Positions 22,601-32,585 of a stretch of 64,000 bases of DNA are shown here, one piece after another. Origin of the DNA: Coix lacryma-jobi var. lacryma-jobi (lineage: Eukaryota > Streptophyta > Magnoliopsida > Poales > Poaceae); contig CM019828.1 of the NCBI GenBank assembly GCA_009763385.1, positions 25,615,000-25,678,999 of the forward strand. Reading direction: 5' to 3'. The notes beneath the pieces are model-generated. The model saw nothing but the letters and a program-made list of their open reading frames with translations, made no database searches and was not told the DNA's origin. Both the position numbers and the translations under genes were made by a program. Each line of letters opens with the position of its first letter. Position 1 is the first letter of the stretch.

Positions 22601-22778
22601 AGGAGTCAGGATTGGCTGAGAGTGGAATCAGAATCTCGGATTTGAGGTCCTGGCGGAAGAAGTCAAGAGAAAGAAAGGATCAGAGAGCCGAATAAAATGA
22701 AGAAACCGACCAAGAGATTGCCGAAACTGTAATTATGGCTAGGGTTTTTACCTCCGGGACTACATCAAAGGTCGCCAT
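19668..22778 (-). CDS. Spliced antisense gene of element B: plant mobile domain (PMD) protein, six exons
   Basis: Reading the minus strand, six exons join in phase without a stop: 22778-22752, 22649-21192, 21108-20932, 20865-20733, 20669-20422 and 20351-19668. They total 2727 nt, or 908 residues plus stop. All five introns (102, 83, 66, 63 and 70 bp) begin GT and end AG; one junction splits a codon. The PMD hallmark is at about residues 125-150 (FVFGHGVMSITLSDIYLMTGL), preceded by WRDWYRR. Exons 3-5 are low-complexity, and exon 6 contains a Glu/Leu-rich coiled-coil-like stretch (LELELKNLEEEKANLEVRL). PMD proteins occur as host proteins (MAIN/MAIL type) and inside gypsy and Mutator-like elements. 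Here the LTRs and target duplication place it inside the element. Its role is unknown. No TATA box was found between the ATG and the LTR at 22915. Confidence 0.9.
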
Positions 22779-22903
22779 TGGGAATTAGACTGAGGATTTG
22801 AGTTCCGCGGGAGCTAATGCTTCGGACGGCGGCGGCGGAGCTTGAAGAGATGATAACCTAGATTCAAGGTCAATTTCAGAACAAATACCTTTGTTCGGAA
22901 ATT

Positions 22904-22914
22904 GAGGGGGCATG
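22904..22914 (+). other. Polypurine tract of element B
   Basis: GAGGGGG at 22904-22910, followed by CATG, lies directly before the 3' LTR. This is the normal primer for plus-strand DNA synthesis. Confidence 0.7.
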
Positions 22915-24296
22915 TGTTAACACCGAATTTTCGCACTATGACAAATGGGCCGGCCCAGTACAGGTTCGGAAAGATCACCGCCTGAGGAATCGGCAGGCAT
23001 CAGGCGCGGTCGGCTAATCTAATGGCAAAGCCATGGAAGCAATAGTGAATGAATTCGGCAATGCGATGCTGCGGTCGGCTATTTTAGGTAACGATCGGCT
23101 TGTGCCGTGAGGTGATGGACGCGGCATGTCAGAGGATTCGGCGATAAGATCTTGTCATTTTGACGCATGCCGGTTATTGAAGGAAACTTGGAGTAGAAGA
23201 CATCATAGTTTCCTGTTTTTATCGTTGTAATCGTGTCCTTCTAGGACTCAGAGAACGCCAGGGTATAAATATAAACCCTGAGGCCATTGTAATATCGGTT
23301 CACAATCAATACAACCAACCCGGCCCCGTGCCGTCTTCGAGTCCAAGTCGTGTCGTCGTGTTCTTCGAGAGGGGCCATCGATCCGTCGACCTCCGTAAGT
23401 TCCGGCAACCTTGTTATCATGTCTAGTATCGTGCGGCGGATTTAGATATGGTGCAAGTAGTCTCGTACGTTAAGCTTAGTATCGTGCGGCGGATTTAAGC
23501 TAATGACGGGAAGTCTTTGTTTATGTCTTGTATCGTGCGGCGGATTGAGACACAAATAAAGATAGTTATCGGCTCTATTAGATGTGGCAGTCTAGTAGAT
23601 TCATTAAGTTACCTTGTGTTATAGGTTTTGCTATGTTTATCTTATCATAACACTTTTGCCCAATCTAGATACCGTTCGGCTCGGCTTTATCTTTTATAGA
23701 TCTGCTCTGTTCTTTCACGCTTATTATCGTAAAGTCTTTTATGCGGTAGATCTATTGTTCATAATAGCCAATCGGATCGTATCTGGATTGCCACGTGGTG
23801 AGGGTTCATGCATGTTAAGTGTGTTTGATCTATGACAAGGCTAGGTGTCGTGCGGCAGGCGCAGGCTTTAGATTAGCTTAGTCATGCTTAGCTTGTATGT
23901 TCAATCTCCATGGATCCCAACTCGGTTGTACAATCGAGATTGGTTAAGTTTTAACTTATATCTAATACACCATGCAAGTACGATTCCCATGCAAACGTGT
24001 TCGGCAACCTGTTATTCACGTAACTCTGTTCATATTGCCGAATAATCTTTTAAACCTGTTGGCAGATAGCTTTCATAGCTATATGTCGTCGTAAGTGGCT
24101 TCAGGGCCGTACATCTTGGAACTGTCTGGTCATACCCGGCACGTTCCAGCTTTGTATTTAACAGTTTATCTCCCTTGTTAGTTGCAGGTCAAACTGACTG
24201 GCACGCACCGGACTTCTGAGCACCCGGGCCACGATTGAAGCCAGCTTCTCCGGCTTGCTGTGTGATTGGCATAGTGCGTCACTTTTAACGCCAACA
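22915..24296 (+). repeat. 3' LTR of element B
   Basis: 1382 bp, the same length as the 5' LTR and differing at about six positions by eye. The TATA box is at 23264 and the hairpin triplet at 23418-23561. It is followed at once by the target duplication CCTTC and the rest of A's tandem array. Confidence 0.96.
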
Positions 24297-25985
24297 CCTT
24301 CTCAGCAAAGCTGGGGACTGGTCAGATGGCCAGTTACAGGCACACACGTGGCAGAGCTACGTTGGCTTCAGGACCAGCTCCGCCAGTCATACTGGGGACT
24401 GGTCGGCTTCTTCGCCAGCCTTCTCAGCAAAGCTGGGGACTGGTCAGATGACCAATTACAGGCACACACGTGGCAGAGCTGCGTTGGCTTCAGGACCAGC
24501 TCCGCCAGTCATACTGGGGACTGGTCAGCTTCTTCGCCAGCCTTCTCAGCAAAGCTGGGAGTGGTCAGATGACCAGTTACAGGCACACACGTGGCAGAGC
24601 TGCGTTGGCATCAGGACCAGCTCCGCCAGTCATACTGGGGACTGGTCGGCTTCTTCGCCAGCCTTCTCAGCAAAGCTGGGGACTGGTTAGATGACCAGTT
24701 ACAGGCACACACGTGGAAGAGCTGCGTTGGCTTCAGGACCAGCTCCGCCAGTCATACTACGGACTGGTTGGCTTCTTCGCCACCCTTCTCAGCAAAGCTG
24801 GGGACTGGTCAGATGACCAGTTACAAGCACACACATGGCAGAGCTGCGTTGGCTTCAGGACCAGCTCCGTCAGTCATACTGGGGACTGGTCGGCTTCTTC
24901 GCCAGCCTTCTCAGCAAAGCTGGGGACTGGTCAGATGACCAGTTACAGGCACACACGTGGCAGAGTTGTGTTGGCTTCAGGACCAGCTTCGCCAGTCATA
25001 ATAGGGACTGGTCGGCTTCTTCGCCAGCCTTCTCAGCAAAGCTGGGGACTGGTCAGATGACCAGTTACAGGCACGCACGTGGCAGAGCTGCGTTGGCTTC
25101 AGGACCAGCTCCGCCAGTCATACTGGGGACTGGTCGGCTTCTTCGCCAGCCTTCTCAGCAAAGCTGGGGACTGGTCAGATGACCAGTTACAGGCACACAC
25201 ATGGCAGAGCTGCGTTGGCTTCAGGACCAGCTCCGCCAGTCATACTGGGGACTGGTCGGCTTCTTCACCAGCCTTCTCAGCAAAGCTGGGGACTGGTCAG
25301 ATGACCAGTTACAGGCACACACGTGGCAGAGCTGCGTTGGCTTCAGGACCAGCTTCGCCAGTCATACTAGGGACTGGTCGGCTTCTTCGCCAGCCTTCTT
25401 AGCAAAGCTGAGGACTCGTCAGATGACCAGTTACGGGCACGCACGTGGCAGAGCTACGTTGGCTTCAGGACCAGCTCCGCCAGTCATACTGGATACTGGT
25501 CGGCTTCTTCGCCAGCCTTCTTAGCAAAGCTAGGGACTAGACAGATGACTAGTTACAGGCACGCACGTGGAAGAGCTGCGTTGGCTTCAGGACCAGCTCC
25601 GCCAGTCATACTGTGGACTGGTCGGCTTCTTTGCCAGCCTTCTCAACAAAGTTGGGGACTGGTCAGATAACCAGTTACAGGCACACACGTGGCGGAGCTG
25701 CGTTGGCTTCAGGACCAGCTCTGCCAGTCATACTGGGGACTGGTCGACTTCTTCGCCAGCCTTCTCAGCAAAGCTGGGGACTCGTCAGATGACTAGTTAC
25801 AGGCACACACGTGGCAGAGCTGCGTTGGCTTCAGGACCAGCTCCGTCAGTCATGCTGGGGACTGGTCGACTTCTTTGTCAGCCTTCTTAGCAAAGCTGGG
25901 GACTGGTCAGATGACCAGTTACAGGCACACATGTGGCAGAGCTACGTTGGCTTCAGGACCATCTCCGCCAGTCATACTGGGGTTG
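24297..25985 (+). repeat. 122-bp tandem array of element A, right part
   Basis: About 14 units of roughly 122 bp, continuing the array at 10784-11280. Unit starts fall near 24297, 24418, 24539, 24660, 24782 and so on. Most units keep the palindrome ACTGGTCA-GA-TGACCAGT; the unit near 25536 has ACTAG...CTAGT, a paired change. The many overlapping reading frames here are repeat translations and are not genes. Confidence 0.95.
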
Positions 25986-27210
25986 ATTCGATGTTTTTGC
26001 CCTAACGATATTTATGAATAAAGGATATTTGGACGCATTTCCAGTGCCACTCCCGCGGTCCGTCACCGACAAGACTATCACCCTGGCATCCCCAAGTTTC
26101 CCTAGAAACTGGGATGGTCGCTCGGGTAACAGCTCGAGTTCGGAGAACCTTGGAGGACCCAGTACATGACAACACGGCTTCGAGTTATTGCCGGCGTCAC
26201 AAGAATCCTCCCAGGAACTCCGCCATTCCTACCTATTCAGAACCAACTAGGAAGAGTCCTAACAAATTATCCCCTCACAAGAATCCTACCAGGAACTTCG
26301 AACTATGCATCAAAATTTGACCCAGGCGGATTAACTAGCTCGACAACACTCATTTTCGGTTCACAGGATGTCTGAAGTGTTGGTTTCATGGCTGCTGGGT
26401 AAAACAAGGGTTCCAAGATGCTATATTTATAGCTGAGTTGCCTTGGTTCATAGACTATGTCCACCATAAAAGAAGCTCATGCTATGTCACGGGTTCAACA
26501 GAGTAAAAGTCACTTTCTGCGACGGCATACAGTGAAAGTTGCCGAAAGGACGGCGGGGGTACACTTTAAAGGGGAAAGCAACAGCTTAAAGCTGATGGCT
26601 TTGTCTGCGCCTGATAGCGTGTGGTGTTGCTACTCTATCACGGGTCTACAGTTCAATTTCGTGATTTTGGCATCACATGACAGAGTCATCTATTGCCAAA
26701 CTCGGGGACTACCGTGTATACATGGTGCTTGGTCGCGCATGTATATATCTATTTCCCTATTTCTTGACCTTGGCATCACATGACCAAGTCATCTATTGCC
26801 AAACTCGGGGACTACTGTGTATACATGGCGCTTGGTCGCGGATGTATATTTTTATTTTTGTCTTTTCTGACCTTGGCATCACATGACCGAGTCATCTGTT
26901 GCTAAGCTCGGGGACTAAGTGGGCACACTTCACCTTGTCGGTGAGTATGCTGGTGCATTTTAAACGTGGTCGACCTAAAGAATGAGTTGGTATTTGTGCC
27001 GCGTAAGCACAAAGTGGGCACACTTCACCACACTCCCAGAAGTCGTTTTTTTTCTTTTTTAAGAGCACATCGTATCTTGCGGGTTCATGAAATGGCAAAC
27101 GATAATTTATAACCTGGTCAGAGACTAGGTTTGAAGTTCGGATGAAGCTGCTCAGGGGTGTTGCTAAGATCCTTTCACCGCTTCAAGATTCAATGTGCTC
27201 GGGGACTAGT
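25986..27210 (+). other. 3' internal non-coding region of element A
   Basis: It lies between the tandem array and the 3' LTR. I find no conserved protein. It contains a short tandem repeat (26667-26923) and ends with CTCGGGGACTAGT, a polypurine-tract-like sequence that abuts the LTR. Confidence 0.65.
26667..26923 (+). repeat. 103-104 bp tandem repeat, about 2.5 copies
   Basis: GGCATCACATGA starts at about 26669, 26772 and 26876. Each unit contains GTCATCTATTGCCAAACTCG then GGGACTA, which resembles the polypurine tract next to the LTR. Confidence 0.85.
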
Positions 27211-27742
27211 TGTGGGGGTATAAACCCAGGTACCCTCACGGCTAGGCTTGGGCTGCTTCACGAAGGCCGGCCCAACTCGTTGTGAAGGTTCGTGGCGTCA
27301 AGGCCCAGTTGGTCGGATAGGCGGCTTGGCTGGTCGGATGGCAGCACGGAAGCCTTCTCAGGATTGGAAAGCAAGGAAGCGTAGTCGGTTAGGAAAGATA
27401 TCGTGACCTTCATGATATGATATTGTAATCGACTAGGTTTCCTTATTCTGCTACGAGATCCGATTTACTAGGATCTGTAACCCTGCTTTCCGCGACTATA
27501 TAAGGCGAGCAGGGACCCCCCCCCCCCCTCAAAAACACGTTCATCAATATATACAGAGTAGACAACTCGACGCAGGACGTAAGGTGTTACGCTAAACTTA
27601 GCGGCCCGAACCTGGATAAACCCTGGTGTTCATCTAGTTTCGTTCCTATGTCATGTCCGGATCGTCGTTCCACGCGCCTTCCCCGCTAGTCTACCACCTT
27701 GGGCATACCCCTAGGTGGGCTATCGACCATATTTCGTCGACA
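27211..27742 (+). repeat. 3' LTR of element A
   Basis: Starts TGTGGGGGTATAAACCC directly after a purine tract, and ends CGTCGACA. It is 532 bp, with a TATA box at 27497-27503 and a C run near 27520. The 5' partner lies outside the window, so its boundaries rest on the TG...CA ends, the purine tract and the abrupt change into copia LTR sequence. Confidence 0.75.
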
Positions 27743-28422
27743 ATGTTCTTGCCCATTTGATTGCTGAGAAACACCTTGAGTGAGCAAGAAAGAGCAAGAG
27801 CCCTAGTGAGGTTGAGAGATTTGCTAATTATGGGAATTAGTGACCTCATTAGTGAGATTGAGTAGCAAGTGTGCATCCATCCATCTCTTTGGCCTTGGCT
27901 TGGTCAAGTGAGAGTTCGAGCTTGTTATTCTTGGTGATCGGCATCACCTAGACGGCTTGGTGGCGATCGTGGAGCTTGGTGATCACCCGGAGGCTTTGTG
28001 GATGGCCCAAGCCAAGTTGTGACCGGTAGTGAGTGATTCACCGGGCCGGAGTGGCGAAGAATCAGCTCATGGTGAGCATTTGATCCTTGCACGGATCAAA
28101 GGGGAGCGATACCCTTGCGCGGGTGCTCCAATGAGGACTAGGGGTGTGCCGGCACCTTATCGCCGAGTCATTTCTACGCACTTTACTTACGCATTTACTT
28201 TTGAGCAATTCAATTCCGCAATTTACTTGTTGTCATATCATATTTGAATTGCCATGCTAGAGTAGGAATGGAAAAGGGATAGTCTTTTGTGCGGTAGAGT
28301 TTAGAGAAACACACTTGTAGGCACAAAGGGGTTAATTGGGCTTGATAGGTTTTAGTTGTTGCAAAAAGTTTAGAAAAGCCCAATTCACCCCCCCCCCCCT
28401 CTTGGGCATCTTGATCCTTTCA
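27743..28422 (+). mobile_element. Copia (Sirevirus-like) LTR remnant, 3' part
   Basis: Shares phrases with LTR E in the opposite orientation, for example the stretch around CTAGACGGCTTGGTG. It ends with a long C run, CTTGGGCATC and TTGATCCTTTCA, the typical LTR end of this group. It is cut at the left by element A; the rest would be left of the window if A inserted into it. It contains no gene. Confidence 0.75.
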
Positions 28423-28852
28423 CACACGTTAGTCACAATAATCTTATGTTGCCATTAATCACCGAAACCCACTATGTGCTTAGATGATTTCAGTGCTTTT
28501 GAATTTTTACTATGGAAAAAAGTTGCTTTTGGGTAAAAGCACCTAGAGCTTTTTCACCCCTTTGGTTGGCTTTTTGCAAAAGCAAAAGCAAAAGCAGGTT
28601 GGAAGGCCCAACCAAAGGGGCCTTAGTGTGGAGATACATCACTCGGGGTTCTTTTGTGGTTTTGGGCAGACAAGGACATATATCAATGAGAAGATAGACT
28701 GGTTTGATCACTGTAGTAATGATATGTAGTAATGATACTTGGTTTCTTCTATACGTGGAGGATTTTTTGAAGCAACTGGATATTGTTTTTGCTGAAAACA
28801 TGAGGGTTTATTGGTATTTCCCAAATATGTCAATTATTAAAGGGTTGATGCC
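28423..28852. other. Unassigned 430 bp with a small hairpin
   Basis: No coding potential or known family recognised. A hairpin has arms CCCCTTTGGTTGGC (28557-28570) and GCCCAACCAAAGGGG (28606-28620) around three AAAAGC repeats. It could be a tiny MITE or old non-coding DNA. Confidence 0.5.
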
Positions 28853-29895
28853 TGTTGACGATAGTTAACTCCTATTTTAAGCCGTCAACTAACCTCGTAA
28901 ATAAACTAAAATGATCTGAAGAGTATAGCTGTAGGGTTTGATTCTAACGAGTTCCACGAGTTGTATTGTTCTCACTTGTTCTACAGAATATCCAATATTT
29001 CATCACTACAAGAAATGGTTGGCTTTGTGACATAAAATCCATTTGTGATGCTGACTTTGTGACGTTAATTATGATATAGTTTATGACATAATACGTTAAT
29101 TATGACATGAGTTTATGTCATAATACGTTAGTTATGACATGAGTTGAAGGGCAATCATCTTTTGACATTGCACTTTTGTCATAATACACATAACTGATGT
29201 CATAATTCACATAACTATGTTATAATTAACGTCACAAATGGATTTTATTGTCACAAAGCCAACCATTTCTTGTAGTGCATCATAATAAAGTATCTCAAGT
29301 GAAGAATCAGAGCACACCATCGTGCAGAGCTCGTCAAGACGATCGAAACAGACATATCATCTGCCATATTTGGAGTCTCGGAGCGAGAGTCCTCGATGAA
29401 TACGATTTGGAAGACTCTGGAACACTCTAGAAGCATTATTCATATAAAGTCCAAGGGTGTAACAAACAAAATTTCATCAGCTGCAGTAAACCAGAATTAT
29501 CCAGGGACCAGAGGGGAAGATGACGACAAAGAATCCAACAACGCCACGATTACTTGCACAAACCAACCGGAAGACACCACACGACGAAGGAGGAGCTTGA
29601 CGGCTGGAAAGTGGGGTCGGTTGGCCCCACCCCCAGGTCGGTCTGCCTGGGCCCCCAAGGAACGAGGCCCACCTTCGCACGGCGTGACCTAACTGACCTC
29701 CTCGACGTATCTAAGCCCTTGATTAAGGTTGATTTGATCCGAAAGCTACGGTTCATCCCACCGGCCTATATAAGCAGACCTAGACCCCCCTGGGGAGGGA
29801 GAAGAAAGCATTCGGTCATTCATTCAATCCATCATCAGATCATTTAGTTCAGAGATATTCCTTGAGAGGACAACCAAGAGCTCCACCATCCTAGG
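28853..29895 (+). mobile_element. Truncated LTR related to the solo LTR at 2475-3938
   Basis: Starts TGTTGACG and matches, in the opposite orientation, the right part of the solo LTR (shared blocks around GTTCCACGAGTT, AGTATCTCAAGTG and GAGCGAGAGTCCTC). A TATA box CTATATAAG lies at 29766-29774. It is interrupted by a MITE at 29004-29277 and cut off at 29895 by a B-like LTR. Confidence 0.75.
29004..29277. mobile_element. CACTA-type MITE
   Basis: A 274-bp element with long terminal inverted repeats that start CACTACAAGAAATGGTTGGC and end in the complement. The 3-bp target duplication CAT lies at 29001-29003 and 29278-29280. Starting with CACTA plus a 3-bp duplication identifies a non-autonomous En/Spm (CACTA) derivative. 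Most of its length folds back on itself. It has no coding capacity. Confidence 0.93.
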
Positions 29896-30421
29896 TGTTA
29901 ACACCAGATTTTTGCACACACAAGGAAATGACAGATGGGTCAATGTGCGAGAGATGATCTTGTGATGCATTCAGCAGATGACCAAGATCGGTTAATTTTT
30001 GGAGTTTCGGCAAGTGCATAAGCAGTCGGCTATCTTGCAAGACGGTGATTTTATTCGAAACAAACAAATATGGCAGGTGGAGCCGACTTGCACGAGGAGA
30101 CACGTTGTCGTGGAGGACATCGAGAAGAAATAGGAATAGGACTTATATTTTTCCAAATTTTATTATGTGAGTCGTGATCTTCTAGGACTCATGTTTTCGC
30201 CTAGGGTATAAATATAAACCCTCGGCCATTGTAAAACTGTTCACAACCATATCAATACAAACCGGCCCCGTGCCACCTTCGAGTCCTTAGTCGTGTCATC
30301 AAGTTCTTCGAGAGGAATCATCGATCCGTCGACCTCCGTAAGTCCCGGCAACCTTGTTATCATGTCTAGTATCATGCGGTGGATTTAGATATGATGCAAG
30401 TAGTCTTGTTTGTTTTCAATG
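29896..30421 (+). mobile_element. Truncated LTR related to element B
   Basis: Starts TGTTAACACCAG and follows element B's LTR through the TATA box (GTATAAATATAAACCC) and into the first leader hairpin (30361-30393, loop changed to ATGCGGTG). It is then cut by copia element D at 30422. It confirms that hairpin 1 is conserved across a diverged relative. Confidence 0.85.
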
Positions 30422-30811
30422 TGCGGATACATGAGTGTATGCCGGGTCTCTAAGTGATGAGTGATTGTCAACTGGGATGATGCGCATGTTCTTTGGCTTG
30501 TGTTGTGCAGGTGTCGAGCACGGATACAGTGATCGAAGGCGAGGTGAAGGTCAAGTAGAGACGTGCCGTGCCGATGGACCGAGAGTGGCGAAGGGCGGAC
30601 GTGAGGCTTGGACTGAGGGACCAGAGGCCCGAGGATCAGCTGTGGTGGCTGGCAGCCTGTGGCAGCTACAAGTGAAGACTTGCGGTCATGTGTTGCCTGA
30701 GTCGTTGGACTTGGGGACACGTGTCGGTGGACGGGGTGCACGGGAGATGCATCCCATCTACGACGTCAGTTTGGTGGTTGAGCCAGAGAAAAACCATCGG
30801 ATGGACGGTTT

Positions 30812-31070
30812 CCAGGTTTGGGCCTCAAAACCTGGGTGCGGATGGTTTCCGAGTTTGGCCATAAAACTCGGGCTGAGGGTTTTCGAGTTTGGCCTCAAAA
30901 CTCGAGCTGAGGACGGTTTCCAGGTTTGGGCCTCAAAACCTGGGCACTGAGGGTTTGCTGAGTTTGGCCTCAAAACTCAGATGCTTGGTGGGCTGGTTTC
31001 CCGGTTTGGGCCTCAAAACCGGGGGTTGGCTGGAAAAGGCTGGTTTCCCGGTTTGGGCCACAAAACCGGG
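30812..31070 (+). repeat. Array of seven covarying hairpins in element D's LTR
   Basis: Seven hairpins, each an 8-bp perfect stem around a 7-8 nt loop of the type GG(G)CCTCA. Positions and left stems are: 30812-30835 CCAGGTTT, 30849-30871 CCGAGTTT, 30883-30905 TCGAGTTT, 30920-30943 CCAGGTTT, 30958-30980 CTGAGTTT, 31000-31023 CCCGGTTT, 31047-31070 CCCGGTTT. The inner GTTT/AAAC is constant; the outer four pairs vary, and the right arm always changes to match. Related arrays lie at 56022-56290 and, inverted, at 58240-58535. Confidence 0.9.
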
Positions 31071-31843
31071 GGTGCAGAGCAAGGGCGACACGTGGCGGCA
31101 ATCGGGAGGTTGCGTCGAGGCAACGCTACGAGTTGTGCGAGCGTGGCCGTCGGATACACCTACCACCGAGCTGGTCCAGAATAACCCTAGGGTTTAGCTA
31201 GTTCGCTCTGTAATTAGAGAGGGGTAGAGTAGGAATTAGAAATTAGGATAAGTAGAGGGAGACACCCTCCTCCCTTCCTATCTCAGTTCATTTGCTCTTT
31301 GCTTCTAGGGTTTCCTGCTCTCCCAATCCTCTGCTGTAGCTAGCTGAGATCCGCAGAGAACCATACCTCTGTGTACTGGAGATTTTGAGGAAGTGAGGCC
31401 GTAACCTCACTGTTGTAGCGTGTGGTAGCCACACGGTTGCAGATTGATGTGCTGATTCACGTTTTGATTCGTGTTCTTCGCGTTCTTCGTTTCTCCGTGG
31501 TTTTCCCGTCACTCGATCTCCCTCTCTACTGCGTCTTTGCGAAATCCGTTTGAATCAACTTGTTCGTATTTGAATGGAGATCATTTCCACCGAAGGAATT
31601 CATCTATCTCCCTACGAGCAAGTAGATCGGGTTGATTTCGTTTTCGTGGCGCTTTTCGGTTCATCCTCCTCCCTTTTTGATTTCCCGGTGATTGACTCAA
31701 TTTGAGCGGATGATTTCTTGGGGATAGTCTTCTAACTACTCTGTGATCATCATCTCCATGTTTGGGAACGTGGGATTTTGATTTGAATCGATTTTGGGAA
31801 GATTTGGGTGAAGGGCGATCAAAGTCGCCCTCCCTGAGTGACC

Positions 31844-32104
31844 GCGGACAGTCCGCCACTCAGGGCGCGGACAGTCCGCGCATCGGGGCTGGTTCAGTCC
31901 AACCGCGGCCAGTCCCTGCTGGTTTTGGCTCGGGTCACCAGCGGACAGTCCGCCGTGCTAAAGCGCGGACAGTCCGGAACCGAGCAGGGGGATTTCAGCA
32001 GCAGTGTGTTTTTGCTGACTTGAACGGCGGACAGTCCGCCACTCACCCGCGGACAGTCCGGCACTACCGTGGACAGTCCGGGACCGTACCGGCGGACAGT
32101 CCGG
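31844..32104 (+). repeat. Cluster of CGGACAGTCCG palindromes
   Basis: About nine copies or close variants of GCGGACAGTCCGC (first at 31844-31856), irregularly spaced. Palindromic repeats of this kind are known from Sirevirus LTRs. The inverted LTR at 56821-58602 has a different palindromic set in the matching zone. Confidence 0.85.
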
Positions 32105-32524
32105 GATTTGGCTGTGTCTTCCGGTTTAGTGCGTTTGCTCTCCCGGCTTGTTCGCTTGGTTTCCGAACTTCTCGTTTGGCCCTAGAGTTCACCAAGGAAC
32201 CTCTCTAGGTATCTTTGCTACTCGTTAGCATAGGTATTTAGGAGTTTCTCGATGTAGCCAGACAATCTACGTTCGGGACTTGGTTTTTGGGGTGGTGTTC
32301 GAGCCGGAGCTTTTGGTGTTTGGTTTGCTATCTTCTTGTGGTGCCTCGCTGTGATCCTAGGGATCATCCACCCTCTTCCAAGGGTCGTGGGCATCACGGT
32401 TTCGCTCACAGTTTCTCGAGGTTGATTTTGGGACATTTGACCAAAGTTTCGAGAGAAATTTTTGAGCTCCCATTCACCCCCCCCCCCTCTGGTCGCCTTG
32501 CTAGTGCTTTCTCGGTCCTTCAAT

Positions 32525-32536
32525 TGGTATCGGAGC
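32525..32536 (+). other. Primer binding site of element D
   Basis: TGGTATCGGAGC is one base from the initiator-methionine tRNA primer site TGGTATCAGAGC common in copia elements. It directly follows the LTR end. Confidence 0.8.
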
Positions 32537-32585
32537 GGGTTAAGGATCTTCCACCTTAGCCGGTTCCAGATCCACAGAAGGCGAC

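Larger units (their letters stand above)
11281..24296 (+). mobile_element. Element B: complete young Ty3/gypsy retrotransposon carrying an antisense plant-mobile-domain gene
   Basis: Two 1382-bp LTRs (11281-12662 and 22915-24296) flank a primer site, gag, protease, RT with two RNase H domains, integrase, and a six-exon gene on the opposite strand. The 5-bp target duplication CCTTC lies at 11276-11280 and 24297-24301. Comparing the LTRs by eye I count about six differences. At the commonly used grass LTR rate of 1.3e-8 per site per year this gives an age below roughly 0.2 million years. One in-frame TAG separates protease from RT, and one frameshift separates RNase H from integrase. Confidence 0.96.
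1..27742 (+). mobile_element. Element A: degenerate Ty3/gypsy LTR retrotransposon (Tat-like), 5' end outside the window
   Basis: Seen in order: gag remnant, protease, reverse transcriptase, two RNase H-like segments, integrase, an antisense spliced gene (7499-10472), a 122-bp tandem array, a second short tandem repeat, a purine tract, and a 3' LTR at 27211-27742. The second RNase H segment and the antisense 3' gene are typical of the Tat lineage of plant Ty3/gypsy elements; assignment to that lineage is inference. The element is broken by stops and frameshifts, by a solo LTR at 2475-3938, and by element B at 11281-24296. The 5' LTR and primer site lie left of the window. Confidence 0.85.
30422..32522 (+). 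repeat. 5' LTR of element D
   Basis: Starts TGCGGATAC and ends TCGGTCCTTCA just before the primer site, about 2.1 kb. It holds a seven-hairpin array (30812-31070), a palindrome cluster (31844-32104) and a C run near 32470. The 3' LTR matches only its first half, with several percent divergence by eye. It contains no gene. Confidence 0.85.

Noticed and set aside
24255..26005. Series of overlapping 64-115 residue reading frames with near-identical proteins
   Set aside because: They are translations of the 122-bp tandem repeat in shifting frames. They have no starts of their own, no domain, and the period is not a protein repeat.
26114..27098. Small genes in element A's 3' region
   Set aside because: The frames follow a short tandem repeat and lack domains or plausible starts.
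28557..28620. A named MITE family
   Set aside because: Only a 14-15 bp stem is seen, without a clear target duplication or known terminal sequence; left as an unassigned hairpin.
30812..31070. CRISPR-like array of palindromic repeats
   Set aside because: A plant nuclear LTR with variable spacing, variable repeats, no unique equal-length spacers and no cas genes.
32462..32585. Upstream extension of D's gag frame before the ATG at 32586
   Set aside because: It overlaps the LTR end and the primer site. The conserved copia gag start is the ATG at 32586 in another frame, joined by a frameshift near 32680.
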